Shown one piece after another: positions 15,257 to 23,769 of a stretch of DNA of 39,258 bases (the stretch's first letter is position 1; each line of letters starts with the position of its first letter). Made by a program: the position numbers and the translations under genes. The notes below the pieces were generated by a model. That model did not search any database, had not been told where the DNA came from, and saw only the letters and a program-made list of their open reading frames with translations. The DNA comes from Flavihumibacter sp. CACIAM 22H1 (GTDB lineage: Bacteria > Bacteroidota > Bacteroidia > Chitinophagales > Chitinophagaceae), in NCBI RefSeq assembly GCF_001601815.1, contig NZ_LUKG01000041.1, positions 1 through 39,258 of the forward strand, written 5' to 3'.

Positions 15257-17164
15257 TTAGGGTTTTTTAGCCCACCAGAGGGGTGTTAATACACCATCTT
15301 CTCCGCCAAGCAAACTAATGGCCTGGTCATAACCAGCCTGGTTGCTGGATTGGAGACTGGAAGGATATTTTAACCGCTGTGGGAAAAACTTCACTTGTAC
15401 TGTTTTATAGTTGGAACTATTTAATGCAGGCATATTTACAAGCGGGTTTTCTACCGCGGGGTTTTCAAAGAAGGGCAGGCCCAGCCGGCGGTGATCACTC
15501 CATGTTTCCAAAGGAAGATAAGGGGTCTGGGCTATGAATTTTTGCGTAATGATTTTTGTAAGCTGATCATTGCGAACTGTTCCGTTTTTATACAATTGAT
15601 TGACCGGATATTCAATTTCTACAGCACCCGCTGCATTGGTATATCCGTTTATAAAGTTCATTGTATGGGTTGCACCCGGTTCCGCCGTATGCCCCCAGCT
15701 TACGGAAGTTCCTGCCATATTGTATTCGGTTGAGCTTTTATAAGCGGAAGCAAAGCCACTTACGTCCCAATAAGCAAAACTTGCATCAATGCCAGCTTCA
15801 TAGGCTGCCTGACCAGACATGGGTACAGTCCATCCCCGAACCGCCGCTTCTGCCAGCAGGAAATAGGTTTCCCATGGGGCGAAGAATATGCGCTTATTAG
15901 TGCTGTTCCTGAATTTTTTACCATGCCTTGGAATAGCGCCGTTATAAGAGCGGATCTGATTTTTTGCTCCTTTGGTTCCCCAATCTCCGTTAACCGGAGC
16001 ATTCCAGGTACCTGCTGCGTCCAATGTTTTAACTACTCCACCACTTGCATCTACCAGGTTTCTTACCGTTGTTCTGGCTGAATTATCCCAGGAAGGATAG
16101 GCATTAAAATCAGTGTTCCCAAAGTCACCTGGAATAATATAGGCCTTGTAAGCACGTGGGTCAATTTTATTTGGCAAACCATCCAACCAGTATCCTGCAG
16201 ATGGGTCATTGGTCATGGTAGTAAAATGATCGGTAAACCGAAGGCCAATATAATCAGCAGGCTTCACATGAGCATCCATTTCATCTCCGACCTGATCTTT
16301 CGATTCAATTCCTCCAAGTCCCATGGTAAGGTTACGCATGGTAGACGATAAGAGGAAAGCATTCCATTCTCTTGTCATTACACCTGTAAGCGAATGCCAT
16401 CCATCGAGTTCTGCAACCTGGAACGTTTCATCGGCGCTGGTAATGAGTGGCTGCGAGGCAGCTGCTTCAAATTCGGCTTTAGCTTTTGCGGCATCAACTT
16501 CTGAAAGCCGCATAGCCAGCCTTAGTCTCATGGAGTTAGCATATTTCTGCCATTTGCCGAAATTAAACCCGTATGCCAGGTCAAATTTTGCAGCTGGTCC
16601 GGCTATGGATGGATCAATTTTAGAGGAGGCGTCTTTCAACTCATCGAGCATATAATAATACACGTCCTTTTCGCTTTTGAATTCGGGGTTGGTTCCCTGA
16701 AAAGCATTGATAGGAATAGGACCGAAATTATCTGTTAGCTCACTCATTAAATAGGCCCGGTATATTCTAGAAACCTGCAGCAAATTATTAGTATAGGATT
16801 TGGCAGTTCCGGCAGCTATCTGCTTCTCAGCCACCTGTACGCCCGAATTAATGGCGTTTAACCAACCTCCCATGTATCCACTTCCATAATAGTCGCTGGT
16901 CCAGCCATCGTTATAACCTCCGCTGGATATTCCCCCACCAAACTGTTGGCGGCCGGCAGTTTTCCAGTAGAGAACAAAAATACGTTCAGCAATATGGGGG
17001 TCTTGTTGAGAACCTGTGATTGCATTATTGATAAAGTATTCAACCTGTACCTGATCTTCCGTTACCAGGTAAGGATCTTCGTTAATTTCGTCAAATTTAC
17101 TACACCCGCTTATAAAACCGGCCGAAAGCACCAGCAAAGCAGTGTATTTGATTATTGATTTCAT
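15257..17164 (-). CDS. SusD/RagB-like outer-membrane lipoprotein 2
   Basis: 635 residues, about 110 longer than SusD1. The lipoprotein signal ends GFISGC (Cys21), followed by SKFDEINEDPYLVTEDQ, an N-terminus typical of the larger SusD-like families. Further landmarks are QVSRIYRAYLMSELTDNFGPIPINAF, the stretch YANSMRLRLAMRLSEVD, and a C-terminal PLETWSDHRRLGLPFFENP. It should bind a ligand at the cell surface for SusC2, whose gene ends 25 bases upstream. Its sequence differs enough from SusD1 that a different ligand is likely. A double hairpin follows the stop. Confidence 0.92.
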   Translation of the reverse strand: MKSIIKYTALLVLSAGFISGCSKFDEINEDPYLVTEDQVQVEYFINNAITGSQQDPHIAERIFVLYWKTAGRQQFGGGISSGGYNDGWTSDYYGSGYMGGWLNAINSGVQVAEKQIAAGTAKSYTNNLLQVSRIYRAYLMSELTDNFGPIPINAFQGTNPEFKSEKDVYYYMLDELKDASSKIDPSIAGPAAKFDLAYGFNFGKWQKYANSMRLRLAMRLSEVDAAKAKAEFEAAASQPLITSADETFQVAELDGWHSLTGVMTREWNAFLLSSTMRNLTMGLGGIESKDQVGDEMDAHVKPADYIGLRFTDHFTTMTNDPSAGYWLDGLPNKIDPRAYKAYIIPGDFGNTDFNAYPSWDNSARTTVRNLVDASGGVVKTLDAAGTWNAPVNGDWGTKGAKNQIRSYNGAIPRHGKKFRNSTNKRIFFAPWETYFLLAEAAVRGWTVPMSGQAAYEAGIDASFAYWDVSGFASAYKSSTEYNMAGTSVSWGHTAEPGATHTMNFINGYTNAAGAVEIEYPVNQLYKNGTVRNDQLTKIITQKFIAQTPYLPLETWSDHRRLGLPFFENPAVENPLVNMPALNSSNYKTVQVKFFPQRLKYPSSLQSSNQAGYDQAISLLGGEDGVLTPLWWAKKP

Positions 17165-17189
17165 ACAAAATAAGTTTGTTGTTTAGTTA

Positions 17190-20100
17190 TCAAAATCCAA
17201 CGTTCACACTTAATAAAAAGCTTCTCATAGTTGGGAATGCACCATTTTCAAATCCAACGGCGTTTGATCCGGTGGCGAAAACAGATTCCGGATCAATTCC
17301 TAACATATGGCTTTTAATCATCCATACATTATTGCAGGAAAGTGCAATACGGGCAGATTGAAAGGCAGTCTTTGACAGCAGTGATTTTGAAAAATTATAG
17401 GTCAACTGTACATTGCGTAAGCGGATATTGGTAGCGTCATAGATATATGCTTCCCCTACACCAAGATTATTCAACGTTGAAAGTTGATTCCAATATTGTT
17501 GTTGTGTTACAGTTACTGAATTTTTGGTATAACCACCTGATCCGTCCTGAATTACACCCGGAACCACTAAATCAGGGCGTTCGCCTCCCGGAGCGGTAAC
17601 AGCTGCAACACCAAATCTTTGCAAACCAACATTGGATGCAGAAAACATTTCACCACCGATCCTTCCGTCAACAAGGAAAGAAAATCCGAAATTTCTGTAA
17701 TTAAAGGTATTGGTAACACCAATTAAACCTTTAGCCTGTTGGTTACCTAGTAAAAACAGCTCGCTGGTTCTTTGCGGTAATCCGGCAGAATTCAATAATA
17801 ACTCACCAAAGAACGGACTAGACTGGTCTTCAACTCTTAAAAGTTTTGTTCCAAAAATATCGCCGTACAATCCGCCAGTATTAGCACGTATAAACAAATC
17901 ATCAAAAGCGCCAAGATCATAGCGGTTTACCCCTATATCACTAGCCATATCAATGATTCTGTTTTCATTTCTTGAATAATTGGCAGTAATATTCCAGCTC
18001 AGTGATTTAGGATTTGAAAGTGCTCTGAAATCTACCATCAGTTCAATTCCTTTGTTTTGAATGTTTCCGGCATTGATCATTTTGCTGGAATAACCACTAA
18101 GCGGATCCATAGGAATTCCTATCAACTGATTGGTTGCATTTGACTTATACCAGGTGAAGTCGATACCCAGGCGATTGTTGAAAAAACGGCTTTCAATTCC
18201 GAATTCCAGGTTTTTAATCAACTCGCTTACCACATTTTCATCTCTCAACACGGAGTTCCTGGAAGCCGTGGTATTTCCATTTGGTCCACGACCAATATTA
18301 AAGCCATTATAGAGCATGAAAGCACCCAGGTCATTACCTACGGAAGCGTGAGAAGCTCTAAGTTTCAGGTAACTTAACCAGGAAGGGGTAGATCCTCCTA
18401 ATGAAGCCATCATGTCTGTGAAAACATACGACAAACTGAAAGAGGGATAGAAATAAGACCGATTGGCCTTGCTCAAAGCGGACGACCAGTCATTCCGGAA
18501 GGTCATATCGAGGTAAACAAAACCGTCATAATTTACACCAACGGTACCATAGGCAGAGTTGATTTTTTTCTCATAAAAGGATTGTCCGATACTGGGTGGA
18601 TTGATTCCATTCGTTAATGAAAAAACGTCTGGTACTTCAAGCTGTCCGGTTCCGATGCTGATAAAACTTGATTTAGTATGCATCAGGTTTCCTCCAACGG
18701 TTACTACGCCGCCAAATTTGCCTATCAAATCATCCTTTTTTGCAGTAATAAGAGTGCTGTAGTTGGTTTCAAAGAATGTTTGCTTTCCTTCACTGTATTC
18801 ATTTGCCCTGTTACTTCCCGCAAATACTTTTCTTTGTGTGCTGGTGGTATAAATATCTCCACCGGCTTTTACTTCAGCATCCAGCCAGTCATTGAACGCA
18901 TATTTAACCGAACCATTCAGAATGAAACGATCACGTACGTCTGTATTCAGGTTATAATGTGTATTCCAGTGTGGGTTATTTTGCCAGCCCGGAGCACCTT
19001 CATACCATACCATTTGCCCGTCTTCATTTCTGGCGGTTTTGAAATCATTGATATTCATACTTCTTGGCAGTGTATATAAGGTAAACACGTTACTTACATC
19101 TCTACCATTAATTGGACGGTTAAACCCGGAAGTATTGTTATAGGAGATTTTCATGTCTGTTGTCCAGCGGTTGTTTTTACCGAATTTGGATACAGCTCTT
19201 GTACTAAGGTTTGTACGCTCCAGTTTATTGTTGGGGATAATACTCTTATCAATCCAGCGGCCCAATGAGGTATAAATGGCGGTTGAGCCGTATTGTTGCT
19301 GAAAAGAAAGATTATAGCTTTGCGTAGTTCCTGCCCGCAGGAAATTATCAACATTGTCATGTGAGGTCGTCAAAGGAGCAGTTGATCCATCCCATTTAGT
19401 AACATCCTGTCCTTCTGCTTTAGGGCCCCAGCTTAACTGGCTGGTACGATCATAAATTTTTTGATCGCCCTGGCCAAAACTGTTTTGAATTTCGGGTTTT
19501 ATGAAAATGTTTTCAATACCCTGGTTCATAGTGAAATTGATACCCAATCCATTGCTTTTGCGTCCGGATTTGGTAGTGATAAGGATTACGCCATTACCAG
19601 CCCTGGAACCATATAAGGCAGCTGCAGAAGGTCCTTTTAAAACAGACATGCTTTCAATATCTTCCGCATTGATATCGCCCAAACCATTTCCCCGGTCAAA
19701 ACCAGCGCCCCAGTATCCATTTTCGGTAGTTCCGGTAAAATTGTCAATCGGAATTCCATCTACAACTATAAGGGGTTGGTTGGAACCCGAAACCGAGGTA
19801 AATCCTCTCAGTACAATTTTAGAGGAACCGCCTGCACCATTACTGGATCGTACAACCTGCAAACCAGCTACCTTACCGGTAAGTGCATTGGCAAGGTTGG
19901 TTTCACGGGCATCGGAAAGTTCAGTTCCTTTGATTTCCTGCACTGCATAGCCCAGGGATTTTTTCTGCCGTTTGATACCAAGTGCTGTTACTACTACTTC
20001 ATCCAGGTTTCCGGAACCTTTTTCCAGCGCAACATCTAGGTTGGTTTGCTGACCAACCGTAATTTCCTGGTTAACAAAATTGATTGCGCTGATTACAATC

Positions 20101-20315
20101 ACTGAATTGGCGCCGGCTACACTAAGGTGAAATACACCGGCATCATCTGTTGTGGTACCATTAGTGGTGCCTTTTTCAATAACAGTGGCGCCTGAAATTG
20201 GAGCGCCTTGTTTGTCCTTGACTGTTCCTGACACTTGCCTGGACTGGGCCACAGCTACAGTAGCGAAGCAGCTGGCCAGCAGGAAAAGCAGCAACGTTTG
20301 GATCCGTTTTTTCAT
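17190..20315 (-). CDS. SusC/RagA TonB-dependent outer-membrane transporter 2
   Basis: 1041 residues from the ATG complementary to 20313-20315, chosen because it begins a clean signal peptide (MKKRIQTLLLFLLASCF...VAVAQ). A 13-residue upstream extension is possible but would spoil that signal. Domains: carboxypeptidase-regulatory-like (VSGTVKDKQGAPISGATVIEKG), LDEVVVTALG, plug (TGKVAGLQV, LRGFTSV, LIVVDGIPI, GPSAAALYGSRAGNGVILITT) and a long barrel ending LLSVNVGF. It imports the SusD2 ligand with TonB energy. It lies 48 bases after the ROK2 stop, so the regulator and transporter are probably in one transcript. Confidence 0.95.
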   Translation of the reverse strand: MKKRIQTLLLFLLASCFATVAVAQSRQVSGTVKDKQGAPISGATVIEKGTTNGTTTDDAGVFHLSVAGANSVIVISAINFVNQEITVGQQTNLDVALEKGSGNLDEVVVTALGIKRQKKSLGYAVQEIKGTELSDARETNLANALTGKVAGLQVVRSSNGAGGSSKIVLRGFTSVSGSNQPLIVVDGIPIDNFTGTTENGYWGAGFDRGNGLGDINAEDIESMSVLKGPSAAALYGSRAGNGVILITTKSGRKSNGLGINFTMNQGIENIFIKPEIQNSFGQGDQKIYDRTSQLSWGPKAEGQDVTKWDGSTAPLTTSHDNVDNFLRAGTTQSYNLSFQQQYGSTAIYTSLGRWIDKSIIPNNKLERTNLSTRAVSKFGKNNRWTTDMKISYNNTSGFNRPINGRDVSNVFTLYTLPRSMNINDFKTARNEDGQMVWYEGAPGWQNNPHWNTHYNLNTDVRDRFILNGSVKYAFNDWLDAEVKAGGDIYTTSTQRKVFAGSNRANEYSEGKQTFFETNYSTLITAKKDDLIGKFGGVVTVGGNLMHTKSSFISIGTGQLEVPDVFSLTNGINPPSIGQSFYEKKINSAYGTVGVNYDGFVYLDMTFRNDWSSALSKANRSYFYPSFSLSYVFTDMMASLGGSTPSWLSYLKLRASHASVGNDLGAFMLYNGFNIGRGPNGNTTASRNSVLRDENVVSELIKNLEFGIESRFFNNRLGIDFTWYKSNATNQLIGIPMDPLSGYSSKMINAGNIQNKGIELMVDFRALSNPKSLSWNITANYSRNENRIIDMASDIGVNRYDLGAFDDLFIRANTGGLYGDIFGTKLLRVEDQSSPFFGELLLNSAGLPQRTSELFLLGNQQAKGLIGVTNTFNYRNFGFSFLVDGRIGGEMFSASNVGLQRFGVAAVTAPGGERPDLVVPGVIQDGSGGYTKNSVTVTQQQYWNQLSTLNNLGVGEAYIYDATNIRLRNVQLTYNFSKSLLSKTAFQSARIALSCNNVWMIKSHMLGIDPESVFATGSNAVGFENGAFPTMRSFLLSVNVGF

Positions 20316-20327
20316 TGCAGTTGTTTT
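20307..20327 (-). promoter_or_regulatory. Start-codon leader block shared with SusC1
   Basis: This is the partner of the block at 14942-14962. The minus strand reads AAAACAACTGC-(A)-ATGAAAAAA, differing from SusC1 only at the base before the ATG. Here the block lies between the ROK2 stop and SusC2, so it cannot be part of a conserved promoter; a role in translation start is more likely. Confidence 0.4.
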
Positions 20328-20363
20328 TGATTTGTTATAAACTAGAAAGCACATCTGTTTGCG

Positions 20364-21578
20364 CTAGGCAACAAATGGGTGTGCTGGTATAGAAGGAATT
20401 GCTTTGTGTTGTTTATCAATATTTTCCACGACCAGGCTGGCCGCGCCCATCAGTTCAGCTTCCTTGCTCAGACGGGATATTTCCATGTGGGTATAGGCTG
20501 CTAACCGCGGAATACAATAGCGGTTCAGTGCCTGTTGGATAGGAGGTAACCAAAGATTTCCGGCGGCAGCTCCCCTGCCACTTAAGATAATCAGTTCCGG
20601 ATTCATGATATGTATAAGAATGGCGATCCCTTTTCCAATCTGCATGGCAGCTTCTGATAACAACTCTACCGCAAACTGGTCGCCCCTGGTTGCAGACTTT
20701 AATACCTCGTTGCAGGCTTCTTCAATTTCTTCCGGCAAGTATTTCATGCTCGTAACCCTTCCCTCCTGAATACCCTGCCTTGCCTTATCCACCACCACCC
20801 GTAAGGAAGCTTCCGTTTCGAGGCAGCCGTTTTTACCGCACTCGCATAACTTATTGTTGTTGAATATGGGGATATGGCTAAACTCACCTGAAAACCCATT
20901 ATAGCCCCGAAACAATTCGCCATTTACAATCATTCCCAGGCCAACTCCCCAGGAAACATTGATCACCATGGCATTACTTCTATTCTTAGCGCCTCCCAGT
21001 TTGAACTCCGCAAGCGCTATCACACTGGAATCATTATCGATGTAAACAGGTATTCCGATCTCCTCCTCCATCCGCTGCGAAATGCTGGCACCATCGTTTT
21101 CCAAATAGGAATAATTGATGCCTTTATTCACATCTATAAAGCCGGGCATTCCAATGCCTATTCCAATAATTTTCTCGGCGTTTATCGTTAACTCACCTAT
21201 AAAGCTGCGAATATGCTGAATCAGCTGAACCAGGGCTTCCTCATTGTTTTTCAATCGCAGGTTAAACTTGCGGTTCTCCAAAATGCTGAAACTCTGTAAA
21301 TCAATGAGGGCAATACGGGTAATCAGCTGGTCCATTGCTATGGCTATACCATACATTTTTCCAGGCGCCAACGCATACATTAACGGTCGGCGGCCTCCGG
21401 TAGACGCTGCATAACCTTTTTCTTCCACCATGCCTTCCTGTACCAGCTCGTTCAATACCCGAAGCGTAAGGGGTAAGCTGCGCTCGATCCGCACACTGAT
21501 ATCGGAGCCCGATAGAAGGTTACCCAGGCACAACTCCTTTAGAATTTTACTCTTATATAAATCTGACTTACCCGCCAT
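20364..21578 (-). CDS. ROK family transcriptional regulator (paralogue 2)
   Basis: 404 residues from the ATG complementary to 21576-21578. This start is chosen because MAGKSDLYKSKILKELCLG aligns with the N-terminus of paralogue 1; the frame extends 20 codons further without support. Winged helix at about 5-65; ROK domain with IDNDSS (about 178) and the zinc motif CECGKNGCLE (about 244-253). As in paralogue 1, the kinase DxGGT motif is replaced by DQLIT, arguing for a regulator. It is first in a probable ROK2-SusC2-SusD2 transcript, so it should sense the imported sugar and control its own unit. It could also act on the SusC1 unit. Confidence 0.9.
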   Translation of the reverse strand: MAGKSDLYKSKILKELCLGNLLSGSDISVRIERSLPLTLRVLNELVQEGMVEEKGYAASTGGRRPLMYALAPGKMYGIAIAMDQLITRIALIDLQSFSILENRKFNLRLKNNEEALVQLIQHIRSFIGELTINAEKIIGIGIGMPGFIDVNKGINYSYLENDGASISQRMEEEIGIPVYIDNDSSVIALAEFKLGGAKNRSNAMVINVSWGVGLGMIVNGELFRGYNGFSGEFSHIPIFNNNKLCECGKNGCLETEASLRVVVDKARQGIQEGRVTSMKYLPEEIEEACNEVLKSATRGDQFAVELLSEAAMQIGKGIAILIHIMNPELIILSGRGAAAGNLWLPPIQQALNRYCIPRLAAYTHMEISRLSKEAELMGAASLVVENIDKQHKAIPSIPAHPFVA

Positions 21579-22191
21579 GGTTGTTAATTCTTTATCGATG
21601 TCAACCCAACTTTTTAACAATTTTATATAGATTGTCAAAATAGGTGAATTTTAGATAAGTTTAGGGTAATTTACAAGGAAGGGGGCCGAAAAACGGGTGA
21701 GAAAATCCGCGTTTAAGAAGTTTATGTTAAGAAAATCATTGATAATGAGGGGGTTTTTAAACAGCGCTGAAAACCATTTAAAAAGTGAAAAAGTCAAAAA
21801 AAACTTTTGTTTTTACCAGGAAAACAGCCTGAAATTGTTAAAAATTTAGCTGTCTTTTTAACACTTATTTCAATTTAAGGCCCTTTTTGTTGGAAAAGAT
21901 TCAACAATCCGGCCGCTGACAAAATTTAAAGCAATTGAACTGGGGGGTAATAGTAGGACGAGCTGGTTGGAGGGCCTATAACTTAGGCATGGTTTTGGCT
22001 GCAATTTAACGCTCCGTATACAATAAACTTCGGGAGGTTATTCAGATCCAGGCATAAAAAAAGGGGTCAGAATAGACATTCAACCCCGTTTTTAAAATCC
22101 AATATCCTATGAAAAACCATTACAATAATACTGGTTTTCTACTATATACGCAATAGGTCTCCCAAAATTGAGTAAAAACACGCGCTTTTTG
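21579..22191. other. 613-base non-coding region between ROK2 and the T9SS-tail gene
   Basis: No supportable gene on either strand. The region is AT-rich near ROK2 and should contain its promoter, though no good TAnnTTTG is seen. It has TTGTTAAAAA-type words at 21611-21620 (minus) and 21835-21846 (plus), similar to one upstream of SusC1. Near the right end lies the weak hairpin at 22062-22087. An ATG at 22109 opens only 15 codons. Confidence 0.5.
22062..22087 (-). terminator. Weak terminator candidate after the T9SS-tail gene
   Basis: GGGGT (22063-22067) pairs with ACCCC (22083-22087), flanked by A and T runs that can extend the stem. On the minus strand the hairpin is followed by seven T residues (complement of 22056-22062). 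The GC stem is only five pairs and the loop is 15 bases, so this is tentative. Confidence 0.35.
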
Positions 22192-22818
22192 TCAGTTTTT
22201 CATCAGCTTCTCAGTCAGTATCCGACCGCTTTCTAACTGAGTTAACGTAATGATATACAGTCCTTTATCGAGATTTGAAACATCCACTGTTTGTAATCCC
22301 GGCTGTAATTTCAAACTGAGCCTTATTTTCCCATTTGCATCCGATAATACCAGGTCCAATGCCTGTTCAGAACGAATAATAAGCACGTTATCAACCGGAT
22401 TTGGATAAAATTTACAGGTCATATCACCGGCAAGATTTGCCAGCACCGTGTTCGACAAAAAGCGTGATCCGTCCTCCAATATCCAGTTTAACCGGTAATA
22501 ATTCCTTCCCTTTAAGGGCTGCTCATCGGTAAACCTGGCCATTACCGAATCCTGGCGGATTACCCCCAATACCTCATAAGGCCCCTCCCGGAAGGAAGAC
22601 CGTTCAACATTCGCATAACCACCCCGCCTGGAAGACGCCAGCTCCCACCGTAAAAGCACTTTACCCGGAACCAATACCACCGGATCGTCTAAACGGATCG
22701 ATAATAAATTACGCATGCCCATAGAAGGTGTAAGCGGCGAAGCCTGGTTATGCTGCGCTGCGGCTGGTACAAGACGACAAAAAATGGCAATAGCCAGGAA
22801 GGGAGTTAATGCATGCAT
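22192..22818 (-). CDS. Secreted protein with type IX secretion C-terminal sorting domain
   Basis: 208 residues from the ATG complementary to 22816-22818, which begins a signal peptide (MHALTPFLAIAIFCRLVPAAAQ). A longer frame to 22908 adds 30 residues that do not look like a signal. The last 75 residues form a type A T9SS sorting domain: CKFYPNPVDNVLIIRS, SNLDKGLYIITL and a basic tail ILTEKLMKN. The part before it (about 45-130) resembles the fibronectin-like linker usually found next to such domains (LLRWELASS, NVERSSFREGPYEVLGVI, NYYRLNWILEDGS). No enzyme or binding domain is recognisable, so it is nearly all secretion machinery. It is probably exported and surface-attached; its cargo function is unknown. 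Confidence 0.82.
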   Translation of the reverse strand: MHALTPFLAIAIFCRLVPAAAQHNQASPLTPSMGMRNLLSIRLDDPVVLVPGKVLLRWELASSRRGGYANVERSSFREGPYEVLGVIRQDSVMARFTDEQPLKGRNYYRLNWILEDGSRFLSNTVLANLAGDMTCKFYPNPVDNVLIIRSEQALDLVLSDANGKIRLSLKLQPGLQTVDVSNLDKGLYIITLTQLESGRILTEKLMKN

Positions 22819-22836
22819 GAGCGTTGGTCCTTGGGT

Positions 22837-22845
22837 TGTGGATAA
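22837..22845 (-). promoter_or_regulatory. Single perfect DnaA-box match
   Basis: The minus strand reads TTATCCACA, the consensus DnaA box, in the gap between the T9SS-tail gene and mgsA. No second box or AT-rich unwinding element is seen beside it, so it is not an origin. It may be a DnaA-titrating or regulatory site, or chance. Confidence 0.25.
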
Positions 22846-22919
22846 CTTGTTAACAATTATTGTGCCGAAGGAGGTAGAACCCGCCGCTTTAACAGGAATA
22901 TAGCGCAAAGATTTTCAGC

Positions 22920-23378
22920 ATGTTACAGAACCGAAGCTTTAGTGCCCGTAAACGCATAGCCATGGTAGCCCACGACAAAAAGAAAAAAGAAATGGTAGAA
23001 TGGGCGGAGGTGAACAAAGTAATCCTGGCCAGGCATGAACTGCTTGCTACCGGCACCACTGGCAGGCTATTGGAAGACAAGCTAGACCGGCCGGTAAAAA
23101 AACTATTAAGCGGCCCACTGGGCGGAGATCAGCAAATAGGAGCCATGATTGCAGATGGAGCCATTGATATTCTTATCTTTTTCTGGGATCCTATGGAAGC
23201 CCAACCCCACGACAGCGATGTAAAAGCACTTTTAAGAGTGGCTATTGCCTGGAATTGCGTAGTGGCCTGCGATCCGGCAACCGCAGATTTTGTTATCAGC
23301 TCACCATTAATGACGGGCGCTTATGAAGCTGTTATCCCGGATTATTCAGGCTACCTGACCCGGCAAATAAAGGATTAA
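22920..23378 (+). CDS. mgsA: Methylglyoxal synthase
   Basis: 152 residues, the usual length. The enzyme converts dihydroxyacetone phosphate to methylglyoxal and phosphate, bypassing lower glycolysis when phosphate is limiting. Family blocks are intact: MVAHDKKK (His18, Asp19), phosphate-binding TGTTG (44-48), GPLGGDQQ with the catalytic Asp70, and DPMEAQPHDSDVKALLR, whose His97 and Asp100 correspond to the active-site His98 and Asp101 of the E. coli enzyme. Cytoplasmic. The gene is divergent from the T9SS-tail gene and ends 5 bases before the convergent DUF3817 gene. Confidence 0.95.
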   Translation: MLQNRSFSARKRIAMVAHDKKKKEMVEWAEVNKVILARHELLATGTTGRLLEDKLDRPVKKLLSGPLGGDQQIGAMIADGAIDILIFFWDPMEAQPHDSDVKALLRVAIAWNCVVACDPATADFVISSPLMTGAYEAVIPDYSGYLTRQIKD

Positions 23379-23383
23379 CCGAG

Positions 23384-23695
23384 TTAGTCTTCCAATACCG
23401 ATTTTCCCCTTCGCAAAAACCACCTATCAAAAACAAAAGGGCCGAAAGGTAACAAGGCCGCTAAAAAAGCCAGAAAGATCCGGCCGAATTTCCATTTAAG
23501 CGCCTGCCCTGCCTCAATTACCATATAACAATACCATACAAACAAAATTCCATGAACCCAACCGGTATACTTAACCGCTTCGGGTATATCCATCATATAC
23601 TTAAGAGGCATCGCTATCCCCAATAACAACAAAAAAGAGATTGCTTCCGCAGTCCCGATTGCCCTGAATTTTTTAATGACAGCCGCATCACCCAT
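23384..23695 (-). CDS. DUF3817 family integral membrane protein
   Basis: 103 residues with about three membrane segments (AISFLLLLGIAMPLKYM; GWVHGILFVWYCYMVIEAG; FGRIFLAFLAALLPFGPFVFD). The order GTAEAISFLLLLGIAMPLKY, WVHGILFVWY, LPFGPFVFDRW matches DUF3817, a small family of unknown function common in bacteria. The start is the ATG complementary to 23693-23695. It is convergent with mgsA and divergent from uvrB. Neither neighbour hints at a role. Confidence 0.88.
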   Translation of the reverse strand: MGDAAVIKKFRAIGTAEAISFLLLLGIAMPLKYMMDIPEAVKYTGWVHGILFVWYCYMVIEAGQALKWKFGRIFLAFLAALLPFGPFVFDRWFLRRGKSVLED

Positions 23696-23769
23696 GATTG
23701 CTCGAATTTCTGTGAAGGTAGGGAAAGGGTGGAGAAGGAGAAAGCCCGGCCCCCACCGTATATTTGCTT

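Noticed and set aside
22109-22156. A 15-codon ATG frame on the plus strand in the large non-coding region
   Set aside because: Too short, with no recognisable motif, in low-complexity AT-rich DNA next to a hairpin.
23759-23766. TATATTTG, an exact TAnnTTTG promoter element just before uvrB
   Set aside because: It ends only 3 bases before the uvrB ATG, so transcription would begin inside the coding sequence; it is probably chance or would require a leaderless start that the sequence does not support.
23764-23769. TTG start two codons upstream of the uvrB ATG
   Set aside because: The ATG at 23770 gives the normal UvrB N-terminus and ATG is preferred.
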